Shown here: positions 1 through 5,117 of the stretch, one piece after another
Layout of the letters: each line of letters begins with the position of its first letter
Numbering within the stretch: the stretch's first letter is position 1
From: Planctomycetota bacterium
GTDB lineage: Bacteria; Planctomycetota; Phycisphaerae; WQYP01
Assembly (NCBI GenBank): GCA_021816165.1
Contig: JAKAYZ010000154.1
Span: 1-6,337 of the forward strand
Reading direction: 5' to 3'
Length of the DNA stretch: 6,337 bases
Notes under the pieces: generated by a model
Told to the model about the DNA's origin: nothing
Databases searched by the model: none
What the model saw: the letters and a program-made list of their open reading frames with translations, nothing else
Made by a program: the position numbers and the translations under genes

Positions 1-72
1 GCAAAGCAGCCCCAATACGGCTCGCCAGCGATAGGGCCAGACACCCATCAATACTCTTAGCAGTGGTTTCAT
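1..72 (-). CDS. N-terminal fragment of a membrane protein, possibly an ABC exporter subunit (runs off left edge)
   Basis: Only the first 24 codons are visible. They read MKPLLRVLMGVWPYRW and then RAVLGLLC, where the window ends. The ATG at 72 is preceded directly by an in-frame TAG, so the gene cannot start further upstream. A GAGGAG Shine-Dalgarno lies at 76-81, three bases before the ATG, which is close but usable. A second in-frame ATG is codon 9. The pattern of a short basic amphipathic stretch, then a (W)PYRWR-type turn, then the start of a hydrophobic helix resembles the N-terminus of MsbA-like ABC exporters, where a 'LRPYRRR...LL' segment leads into the first membrane helix. That family assignment is inference from very little sequence; another inner-membrane protein is possible. 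The start itself is fairly well supported. Confidence 0.5.
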   Translation of the reverse strand, partial: MKPLLRVLMGVWPYRWRAVLGLLC

Positions 73-74
73 CT

Positions 75-81
75 ACTCCTC
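75..81 (-). promoter_or_regulatory. Shine-Dalgarno of the left-edge partial gene
   Basis: On the minus strand this reads GAGGAGT, a strong match to the anti-Shine-Dalgarno complement. It lies three bases before the ATG at 72. Together with the in-frame TAG immediately before that ATG, it is the main evidence that a real gene starts here and runs off the left edge. The spacing is shorter than the usual five to nine bases. Confidence 0.5.
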
Positions 82-105
82 GGACCGCGCACTCGCCCCG
101 CAATT

Positions 106-323
106 CTAAGCCCCATACCATACCATCAAATGGCACCCGTGACATGCCTGCTCAAGGCGCAACTCCCCCTCGCACTGCCTTTGAAGTCAGCCAGGGTTTT
201 TCCTGTTGGTGCACCGATATCTGCTTCGCGGGTGAATGTTGGCAGGGACACCGCTTGGGAAAAAGCACGACCGCACAAACGAAAGCCGTGCGCGTCGTGA
301 TCGCGACATGCTGCCGCCGATGG
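106..323 (-). pseudogene. Possible decayed coding remnant: peroxiredoxin-like frame plus a CXXCH frame
   Basis: Two overlapping minus-strand frames are open here but lack a convincing start. Frame A (323 down to a TGA at 126-128, 65 codons) contains SLPTFTREADIG followed by APTGKTLADFKG at 177-248. This resembles the N-terminus of Bcp/AhpC-type peroxiredoxins (P-x-F-T-x-x-x-D-x-G ... L-x-D-F-K-G). It continues without the expected strand and the catalytic cysteine region. Frame B (186 down to a TAG at 106-108, 26 codons) reads CEGELRLEQ then ACHGCHLMVWYGA. It contains a CXXCH sequence (codons 130-144) of the kind that binds haem c. A frameshift near 165-180 would join the two frames. Both similarities are short and could be chance; the call is a tentative inference. 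Confidence 0.18.
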
Positions 324-349
324 TCATCAGCTCTTTAATTTGTGTATTA

Positions 350-1696
350 TCAGCGCGGCATCGTAAGCCGCTGCCGCTTTTTTACGAGCAAATCACATTC
401 GATCTGGTTGTGGCAAAGATGTATCGCCGTCGTCAGCGCCTCGCAGGCGGCCGGAAAATCGCCAAGATTCGCAAGGAACTCACCGCGCACAGCATGAAAA
501 AGATAATATCCATCCATCGCCTTTTCGTCCCCAATCTCTTTGAGCGCCTCGAACGCCTCACGGGCACCGCGCGCCTTGAAGATAGCCACCGACCGATTCA
601 GTCTGACAATCGGCGTTGGTGCCAACGTCGCGAGTTGGTCGTAAAGATGCAATATCCGTGGCCAGTCTGTTAGGCGGTACTCGCCAGCCGCGCAGTGACA
701 TGCCGCAATCGCCGCCTCGATGTGATAGCGGCTCACCAGGTCGCCGACGGCGGAACGCCTTAGATGAAGGATGCCGCTCGCTATCAGGCTCTGATCCCAG
801 CGCTTTCGATCTTGCTCCTCCATCGGCAGAAGATCGCCCAAATCCCCCGTTCGCGCGGCAAAGCGACCAAGATTCAGGTACATCAGTGCGAGTAATGCGT
901 CAATGATGGGCCGCCGGTCCGGGAATCCGTCAAGCAGCAATTCGGCCAATCGCACCGCCTCTTCGCAAAGTTCCGGCCGTGTCAGGCGTTTGCCTGCGGC
1001 TGCTTGGTATCCCTCATTAAACATTAGATAAATGGTTGTCAGAACCGCATCCATACGTGAATTTAAATCAGCGGCACCGGGCAAGTCGCAAGGTGCGTCG
1101 GTGGCGCGGAGAATGGCCAGCGCCCGGCTGATTCGGCGCTTCACAGCCGCGGGCGATGCCAGCAGCGCCTGGCTTATCTCAGTGACGCCAAATCCGCCAA
1201 CCATTTTTAATGTCAATGTAAGCTGCAATTCCCGGCTCAATTGAGGATGAGCGCAAAGAAAGATCACGCGCAGTTGACTGTCGCGCTGATATGCCTCTAA
1301 CACCTCATGATCAGCCGGCAAATTCTCAAAAAGTTTGTGATATGCCGCCACCTGGGCATTTTTGGCGTTCACCAGCCGCCCATGTTTAAGGACATCCAGC
1401 ATGACGCGCCGCGCTGTCTGATACAGCCAGGCCGTCGGATCGCGCGGAAGGCCATAATAGGGCCATACGCTCAGCGCCCGCAGAAGGGCCTCCTGCACGG
1501 CATCCTCAATGGCGTTGAGGTGTTGCATGCCGAAGGTGCGCAGCAGGATGGCCGTCAGTCGGCCATATTCGCGGCGGAAAAGGTTCTCTATCAATCCCGT
1601 GGTTGGATTTGACCGCGTCGCGGCATCGGGCCGAGTTTCAGCTTTCACATCCTGCCACTCGCCCAATTTATCATCCCCGGCAGCCAACATGGTCAT
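350..1696 (-). CDS. ECF42-type RNA polymerase sigma factor with C-terminal TPR-like (DUF6596-type) extension
   Basis: The product is a 448-residue alternative sigma factor that should direct RNA polymerase to a small set of promoters. The sigma-2 region is at about residues 35-105 (IEDAVQEALLRAL, then DPTAWLYQTARRVMLD). The sigma-4 helix-turn-helix is at about 135-198 (LRVIFLCAHPQLSRE, then VTEISQALLASPAAVKRRI). After these comes a long helical extension at about 206-445 with the hallmarks of the ECF42 group: IYLMFNEGYQAAAG (222-235), EEQDRKRWD (293-301), YHIEAAIAACH (324-334), TDWPRILHLYDQL (343-355) and PIVRLNRSVAI (362-372). In that family the extension is TPR-like and thought to replace an anti-sigma factor; no anti-sigma gene is visible here. 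It is the last gene after a DGPF and a VOC gene, the usual ECF42 neighbours. An in-frame TAA directly precedes the ATG at 1696, so the start is 1696 or the ATG at 1690. Neither has a clear Shine-Dalgarno, which suggests coupling to the upstream gene. Confidence 0.93.
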   Translation of the reverse strand: MTMLAAGDDKLGEWQDVKAETRPDAATRSNPTTGLIENLFRREYGRLTAILLRTFGMQHLNAIEDAVQEALLRALSVWPYYGLPRDPTAWLYQTARRVMLDVLKHGRLVNAKNAQVAAYHKLFENLPADHEVLEAYQRDSQLRVIFLCAHPQLSRELQLTLTLKMVGGFGVTEISQALLASPAAVKRRISRALAILRATDAPCDLPGAADLNSRMDAVLTTIYLMFNEGYQAAAGKRLTRPELCEEAVRLAELLLDGFPDRRPIIDALLALMYLNLGRFAARTGDLGDLLPMEEQDRKRWDQSLIASGILHLRRSAVGDLVSRYHIEAAIAACHCAAGEYRLTDWPRILHLYDQLATLAPTPIVRLNRSVAIFKARGAREAFEALKEIGDEKAMDGYYLFHAVRGEFLANLGDFPAACEALTTAIHLCHNQIECDLLVKKRQRLTMPR

Positions 1697-1713
1697 TTAT
1701 CGCTTAAACATTA
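1697..1713 (-). promoter_or_regulatory. Stop/start overlap with a four-codon mini-frame between the VOC and sigma genes
   Basis: The TAA stop of the VOC gene (1711-1713) overlaps an ATG (1709-1711) as TAATG, a standard arrangement for translational reinitiation. That ATG opens the frame M-F-K-R and stops at a TAA at 1697-1699. The sigma ATG follows at 1694-1696 without a gap and in the same frame. No Shine-Dalgarno is visible for the sigma gene, so ribosomes terminating on the VOC gene probably supply its translation. The mini-frame could be a relay that lowers sigma output. It could also be the old sigma start, cut off by one point mutation to TAA. The sequence facts are direct; the role is inference. 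Confidence 0.55.
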
Positions 1714-2148
1714 ATTGGATGTTACGACTGTCCAACCCACGCCGTAGCGATCCTTACACATCCCAAACTTCGGCGAAAAAAAGGTTTTCTCCATGGGCTG
1801 CACGACGCTGCCGCCTTCACTCAAAGCACTGAATATCCTCTGGGCCTCGGACTCACTATCAATCATGAGCGCCAGGCTGAATCCCTGCGGCTTTACCGCG
1901 GTGCCAGGGCCTCCGTCCGACATCATGAGCGAGGTACCGCCAATTTCCAGTTGCGCATGCATAATCGCATGCAGATTTACTTCCGGTCGTGCACGGAATT
2001 CGGCTTCTGCGTTGGGATGGTCGCTGTAACGCATTTTTACGACGACCTTGGCATCCAACACTTTGCAATACAGCGCAATAGCTTCTTCGCACCGTCCGTT
2101 GTAGGACCACACGTAGGGGCTGAGGCTAAGGGCATTTTTACCGGCCAT
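1711..2148 (-). CDS. PhnB-like VOC (glyoxalase/bleomycin-resistance fold) protein
   Basis: The product is a 145-residue protein of the vicinal oxygen chelate superfamily, PhnB-like branch. Visible signs are the opening LSPYVWSYNGRCEEAIALY (residues 8-26), LHAIMHAQLEIGGTSLMMSD in the middle (N-terminal module edge), a second betaalpha module with EAQRIFSALSEGG, and the closing FGMCKDRYGVGWTV typical of this family. Members are small dimeric cytoplasmic proteins; many have no assigned substrate and none can be assigned here. The frame is open further upstream to 2271, but the start at 2148 is preferred. It has GAAAGGAAG at a proper distance, begins where the family begins, and avoids overlapping the DGPF gene. 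It lies 65 bases after the DGPF gene and overlaps the mini-frame before the sigma gene. VOC genes are common companions of ECF41/ECF42 sigma factors, so it is probably part of that regulon. Confidence 0.88.
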   Translation of the reverse strand: MAGKNALSLSPYVWSYNGRCEEAIALYCKVLDAKVVVKMRYSDHPNAEAEFRARPEVNLHAIMHAQLEIGGTSLMMSDGGPGTAVKPQGFSLALMIDSESEAQRIFSALSEGGSVVQPMEKTFFSPKFGMCKDRYGVGWTVVTSN

Positions 2149-2156
2149 TTGAGATA

Positions 2157-2165
2157 CTTCCTTTC
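2157..2165 (-). promoter_or_regulatory. Ribosome binding site that fixes the VOC gene start
   Basis: The minus strand reads GAAAGGAAG here, eight bases before the ATG at 2148. It supports that ATG over the longer upstream frame, whose extra 41 residues would overlap the DGPF gene and do not resemble the VOC fold. Confidence 0.65.
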
Positions 2166-2213
2166 GCAAAAATCCGATATCGACATATAAACGCGACAAC
2201 CATTCGCAGGCGC

Positions 2214-2627
2214 TTACGCCATCACCTCGGCCATCTCGACGTGCATGCTGTGCGCCTTGGCGACTGGACAACTCGTGGCCACTTGACGAACCTCAACCGT
2301 CACGCCGTGCTTCAACATTGGGCACTGGCGGGCAATTGCGACCGCTGCATCTATGTCGGGTGCCTTTACCATGGTATAGCCGCCGATGGCTTCCTTGGAT
2401 TCGGCAAACGGCCCATCAACCGCAACGGCGTTATTGCGCATGCTGACCCGCATGCCGGCAAATTCCAAAGGCTGGGCGGAAATAAATTTTCCTTCCTCAG
2501 CGAGGCGGGCCATCCAATCCATCATCGCTTGAACGCCTTGCTGAATTTCGGTGGCGGACATGTCTGCATGCCAGTCTGTTCCTCGAAAAAGCAGCATAAA
2601 TGTGGGGCTTTGGTTATCCGATGCCAT
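2214..2627 (-). CDS. DGPF / YCII-related domain protein
   Basis: The product is a 137-residue protein of the YCII-related family, subgroup named for its DGPF motif. The motif is seen as DGPFAESKEAIGGY at residues 71-84, preceded by the family opening PTFMLLFRGTDWHADMS (8-24), an amphipathic helix (WMARLAEEGKF, 38-48), and the closing GVTVEVRQV (108-116). These are small dimeric ferredoxin-like alpha/beta proteins whose biochemical function is unknown. Their genes are strongly associated with ECF42 sigma factors, as here. The start at 2627 is chosen because AAGGAG lies seven bases upstream and because it begins at the domain. The frame extends to 2705, but that part would translate a region full of inverted repeats. 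As the first gene of the three-gene unit it is the likely target of the sigma factor. The tail after residue 118 (SCPVAKAHSMHVEMAEVMA) is short and not family-specific. Confidence 0.9.
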   Translation of the reverse strand: MASDNQSPTFMLLFRGTDWHADMSATEIQQGVQAMMDWMARLAEEGKFISAQPLEFAGMRVSMRNNAVAVDGPFAESKEAIGGYTMVKAPDIDAAVAIARQCPMLKHGVTVEVRQVATSCPVAKAHSMHVEMAEVMA

Positions 2628-2634
2628 GATCAGG

Positions 2635-2640
2635 CTCCTT
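2635..2640 (-). promoter_or_regulatory. Ribosome binding site that fixes the DGPF gene start
   Basis: The minus strand reads AAGGAG, seven bases before the ATG at 2627. This is a near-ideal Shine-Dalgarno and selects 2627 over the upstream in-frame ATG at 2705. Confidence 0.75.
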
Positions 2641-2650
2641 ATAAAACTGC

Positions 2651-2667
2651 CCGGACACCATGTCCGG
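2651..2667. repeat. Perfect inverted repeat in the DGPF gene leader
   Basis: CCGGACA and TGTCCGG (seven bases each) flank a three-base spacer CCA. Part of it, 2661-2670, is also a self-complementary ten-base palindrome. It lies between the candidate promoter and the ribosome site of the DGPF gene. It could form a short GC-rich hairpin in the mRNA leader or be a protein-binding site. No T-run follows on the minus strand, so it is not a standard terminator. Confidence 0.6.
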
Positions 2668-2671
2668 ACAA

Positions 2672-2687
2672 CTCCATGACGATGGAG
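2672..2687. repeat. Inverted repeat enclosing the candidate -10 element
   Basis: CTCCAT (2672-2677) and ATGGAG (2682-2687) are perfect inverted arms around a four-base centre, which on the minus strand is CGTC, the proposed ECF -10. It sits only four bases from the neighbouring inverted repeat. A role as an operator is possible but unproven. Confidence 0.5.
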
Positions 2688-2704
2688 ACCGAAAAAGCGG
2701 GACA
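2678..2704 (-). promoter_or_regulatory. Candidate ECF sigma promoter for the DGPF-VOC-sigma unit
   Basis: On the minus strand TGTCCC (2699-2704) is followed, after 17 bases, by CGTC (2678-2681). ECF sigma factors generally use a distinctive -35 element and a short CGTC-like -10 element. From memory, published ECF42 promoters have a TGTC-type -35 and a CGA/TC-type -10. The elements lie about 50 to 75 bases before the DGPF start, so the transcript would have a leader of roughly 45 bases holding the hairpin at 2651-2667. If correct, the sigma factor activates its own operon. Short motifs of this kind can occur by chance. Confidence 0.4.
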
Positions 2705-2717
2705 TTCAATTTTGAAT
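2704..2717. repeat. AT-rich inverted repeat beside the candidate -35 element
   Basis: ATTCAA and TTGAAT are perfect six-base arms around a two-base centre. The element overlaps the outer edge of the proposed -35 hexamer by one base and is followed by a run of seven T on the plus strand (2717-2723). Its position fits an operator for a dimeric regulator or an upstream AT-rich promoter element. No partner regulator is visible in the window. Confidence 0.4.
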
Positions 2718-2777
2718 TTTTTTGATGATCGGGACTCCCTACGTTGAGTGAATCAATGGTAGCCACAATACGCAGGG

Positions 2778-3335
2778 TCAATTCATCTGCGGGTCGGCCG
2801 GAACAAAGCGGCTTGATAATTGCGGCATGACAGATCGCATGGTCGCTATGCGGGTCAGCATGATCCACACGCGATCCTGCTGAATTTCACCGAGCGCCAC
2901 CGTTTCAGTCGCGGGGCAGGTCAGCCATGACCCCGACTCAATTTCCGTTTCCAACTGGTTGGGACTCCACCCTGCGTTACCCACAAAAAAACGCGAAGGC
3001 TGAATGTCATTTTCGATAATTTGCTTGATGTGATCCGCATCAATCGAATAATGCAGACCATCCACTATGACTTGGTCGGCAAATTGACGGCCATCGTGTA
3101 AAGCCAGCAAAGGCCCGGCGCATGGGCCGCCAGCGTGCAATTTTGAGGTGTTTTTGCAAACGCCGCCATCAATCTTGGCCCACGCATCCTTGATGGTGAC
3201 ATCCAGTGGCCGGTTAAGGATTATGCCCATTGCACCATCGGCATCGTGGCGAACGAGCAGCACCACCGATCTGTAAAAATTCGGGTCCAAAAGCCCCGGC
3301 ATGGCGATGAGCAAATGACCGCGTAATTCCGCCAT
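2778..3335 (-). CDS. yqgE: YqgE/AlgH family protein (DUF179)
   Basis: The product is a 185-residue cytoplasmic protein matching the usual length of the YqgE/AlgH family. The opening GHLLIAMPGLLDPNF (residues 6-20) is the family signature. It is followed by VVLLVRHDADGAMGIILNRPL (24-44), the LHAGGP turn (66-71), FFVGNAGWSPNQLETEI (116-132) and SGSWL (134-138). The biochemical role of the family is unsettled: AlgH was linked genetically to alginate regulation in Pseudomonas, and no enzyme activity is firmly established. The start is supported by AGGAG seven bases before the ATG at 3335. It lies 36 bases after nadB and is probably co-transcribed with it. Nothing about the partner suggests a role in NAD synthesis. 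Confidence 0.95.
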   Translation of the reverse strand: MAELRGHLLIAMPGLLDPNFYRSVVLLVRHDADGAMGIILNRPLDVTIKDAWAKIDGGVCKNTSKLHAGGPCAGPLLALHDGRQFADQVIVDGLHYSIDADHIKQIIENDIQPSRFFVGNAGWSPNQLETEIESGSWLTCPATETVALGEIQQDRVWIMLTRIATMRSVMPQLSSRFVPADPQMN

Positions 3336-3358
3336 GTAACAACTCCTGTATTGAATCG

Positions 3359-3371
3359 TCGCCCGGGGCGA
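3359..3371. repeat. GC-rich palindrome between nadB and yqgE
   Basis: TCGCCC and GGGCGA are perfect arms around one central G, placed directly after the nadB stop codon. As RNA it could form a short stem. No T-run follows in the direction of transcription, so it is not a typical intrinsic terminator; it may affect mRNA stability, or do nothing. Confidence 0.35.
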
Positions 3372-5021
3372 TCAGGCCGCCGAGGCAGCGATGTCCGTCA
3401 CCGGCGACTTAATAGCCATTGGCGAATTTGCCCGCCAGTCCAGATGATATCGCCAATTGCGATCATCCAACTGCGGAAAATCGGTTCGATAATGCACGCC
3501 CCGCGTTTCCTGTCGCATATTGGCGGATACCGCGATCAGGCGTGCCACCTGCAGCATATTCTGCAATTCCCAGCCGGCGGGTTTATCAAAACTTTTATCC
3601 AGGATGTATCGACTCCAAAAATCAATAATCTCTGTCGATTCATCGAGGCGCGGGCCAAACCGTTCCACGCCGACATTTCTCCACATCAATGACCGCAGCG
3701 AGCTTAGCACATCCAGCATATCGAGTTCGGTCCTTTGGCTTTGTGGAATCTCGGCTGTCAAACGCGGCACCACCGTAGACCGTGGTTGCCGCGTGAGCGA
3801 CCGGAGCACATGCTGCCCCGCCCGTTCGCCAAAAACCAGCGCCTCAATCAGCGAATTACTTGCCAGTCGGTTGGCACCGTGCAGTCCAGTGTAAGACACC
3901 TCACCTACCGCATAGAGATTCTCAACCGTCGTGAGCCCATCCAAATCGCATACCACGCCACCTACCATGTAATGCGCACTTGGATGCACGGGGATAGGTT
4001 GTTTTGATGGATCAATACCAAACTTCTCACAGACCTCAAAGATACCGGGAAACCGGGCCGCAAACGCCTCCCGTGACATGTGTCGGCAATCTAAAAATAC
4101 GTGAGTCGTCTGCGTTTTGGCCATATGGTCCAAAATAGATCGTGATACCACATCCCGCGGTGCCAGCTCCGCCATCGGGTGGTACATCGTCATAAAACGC
4201 TGCCCGGTCTTATCGATTAACGTGGCCCCCTCACCGCGTACCGCCTCGCTGACCAGTGACCGGGTGGCACCCGCTATGTAAATGGTGGTGGGGTGAAACT
4301 GCACCATTTCCATATTTCGCAGCACCGCTCCGGCACGCCACGCCATGGCATGTCCATCCGCAGTGGCAATCAGCGGATTGGTGGTTTCGCGGTACAGCGC
4401 TCCAATGCCGCCGCTGGCCAAGATCGTCTTGCGGGCAAAAATGACAAAAATTCCCCGCGTCGCCTCCCACGCCAACGCCCCGAGGCACTGATTATCCACG
4501 GTTAAAAGATCAATAATAAACGTGTGTTCAAGGATTGATATCTGTTCCCGGCTTCGGGCGACCGCACTGAGACAGTTTGCCAATTCACGCCCGGTTGAGT
4601 CTCCCAATGCGTGGACGATCCGCGCAAATGAATGGCCACCCTCGCGTCCGAAAGAAAGCTGCCCGTTCAGTTCCCGGTCAAAATTGGCACCCCATTGAAT
4701 AAGCTCGTTAATGCGCGCCGGCCCCTCACGCACGACGATCTCGGCTGCCGGTCGATCACCCAGTCCGCATGCCACCTTCAATGTGTCCGCAATGTGGCTT
4801 TCAAATGTATCAGCGGGCTGCATCACGCTGGCAATGCCCCCTTGGGCGTAAAACGTGTTCGATTCCGATAGCTGGTGCTTGGAAACTACCAGAACCTCGG
4901 CACCGTCTCCGGCTTCAATGGCCGCACGCAACCCGCCGACCCCGCTGCCAATCACCAGTACATCGGTGGTGACTTGGGGCAACCGATGCGTCTTAAAAGG
5001 GCACAAATACATTCGCTGCAT
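3372..5021 (-). CDS. nadB: L-aspartate oxidase (quinolinate synthase B subunit)
   Basis: This flavoenzyme oxidises L-aspartate to iminoaspartate using O2 or fumarate; NadA then condenses it with dihydroxyacetone phosphate to give quinolinate for NAD. The 549-residue length is normal for NadB. The FAD-binding Rossmann motif GSGVGGLRAA is at residues 25-34. SNTFYAQGGIA (54-64) is the flavin-proximal segment. Active-site features of the succinate dehydrogenase/NadB family are present: HPTT (243-246), RGEGA (262-266), PRD (288-290), HYMVGGV (350-356) and GLHGANRLASNSLIE (379-393). The C-terminal helical domain has LMWRNVGVER (445-454) and TRGVHYRTDFP (506-516). The Arg-Gly-Glu-Gly and HGANRLASNSL motifs favour NadB over SdhA/FrdA. 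The ATG at 5021 has an in-frame TGA two codons upstream but no strong Shine-Dalgarno; codon 4 is an alternative ATG. nadA and nadC are not in the window. Confidence 0.97.
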   Translation of the reverse strand: MQRMYLCPFKTHRLPQVTTDVLVIGSGVGGLRAAIEAGDGAEVLVVSKHQLSESNTFYAQGGIASVMQPADTFESHIADTLKVACGLGDRPAAEIVVREGPARINELIQWGANFDRELNGQLSFGREGGHSFARIVHALGDSTGRELANCLSAVARSREQISILEHTFIIDLLTVDNQCLGALAWEATRGIFVIFARKTILASGGIGALYRETTNPLIATADGHAMAWRAGAVLRNMEMVQFHPTTIYIAGATRSLVSEAVRGEGATLIDKTGQRFMTMYHPMAELAPRDVVSRSILDHMAKTQTTHVFLDCRHMSREAFAARFPGIFEVCEKFGIDPSKQPIPVHPSAHYMVGGVVCDLDGLTTVENLYAVGEVSYTGLHGANRLASNSLIEALVFGERAGQHVLRSLTRQPRSTVVPRLTAEIPQSQRTELDMLDVLSSLRSLMWRNVGVERFGPRLDESTEIIDFWSRYILDKSFDKPAGWELQNMLQVARLIAVSANMRQETRGVHYRTDFPQLDDRNWRYHLDWRANSPMAIKSPVTDIAASAA

Positions 5022-5064
5022 ATTTCAGGGCGGCTCCGGCAAACAAGGGTTCCATCACCCACGC

Positions 5065-5093
5065 ATTATATACCGGTTTGGTGCCATCGTTAG
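5065..5093 (-). promoter_or_regulatory. Candidate housekeeping promoter of nadB-yqgE
   Basis: The minus strand has a perfect TATAAT at 5065-5070, preceded after 17 bases by CTAACG (5088-5093), a weak (3 of 6) match to the -35 consensus. It lies in the 96-base gap between the protease stop and the nadB start and would give a leader of about 35 bases. The exact -10 and ideal spacing make it plausible despite the poor -35. No NadR/NrtR-type operator was recognised. Confidence 0.5.
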
Positions 5094-5117
5094 CAGCGAA
5101 AAATTTCAGCCCGCATC

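Larger units (their letters stand above)
73..349. other. 277-base intergenic stretch without an intact gene
   Basis: This lies between the stop of the ECF sigma gene and the partial gene at the left edge. No intact gene with a start codon and ribosome site is seen on either strand. A CCATA tandem repeat (about 2.8 copies) lies at 113-126. A weak minus-strand promoter for the left-edge gene can be drawn: TTGATG at 124-129 and TAGAAT at 103-108. Its spacer is only 15 bases, so it is a poor candidate. A near-perfect 14-base palindrome lies at 294-307 with one mismatched pair. Two short minus-strand frames with protein-like content (106-323) are described separately. Confidence 0.6.

Noticed and set aside
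260..291. Possible terminator after the sigma gene (GCACG...CGTGC followed by five T on the minus strand)
   Set aside because: The stem is only five bases with a 17-base loop, too weak to call.
294..307. Fourteen-base near-palindrome GTCGTGATCGCGAC as an operator
   Set aside because: One mismatched pair, no promoter nearby, and such short palindromes are expected by chance.
63..338. 91-codon plus-strand frame in the left intergenic region
   Set aside because: No Shine-Dalgarno, low-complexity composition rich in R, T, S and P, and it overlaps the start of the left-edge gene on the other strand.
2180..2200. TGTCGA in the DGPF-VOC gap as a second ECF promoter
   Set aside because: No CGTC-like -10 follows at 16-18 bases; the ribosome site of the VOC gene lies there instead.
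2149..2271. Longer N-terminus for the VOC protein
   Set aside because: The extra 41 residues do not look like the VOC fold, would overlap the DGPF gene, and a good ribosome site marks 2148.
2241..2747. 168-codon plus-strand frame opposite the DGPF gene
   Set aside because: It is the shadow of a well-supported gene, has no ribosome site and shows no recognisable domain.
2737..2777. Inverted arms CCCTACGT / ACGCAGGG after the yqgE stop as a terminator
   Set aside because: The arms contain a G-T mismatch and are 25 bases apart, and an A-run, not a T-run, follows on the minus strand.
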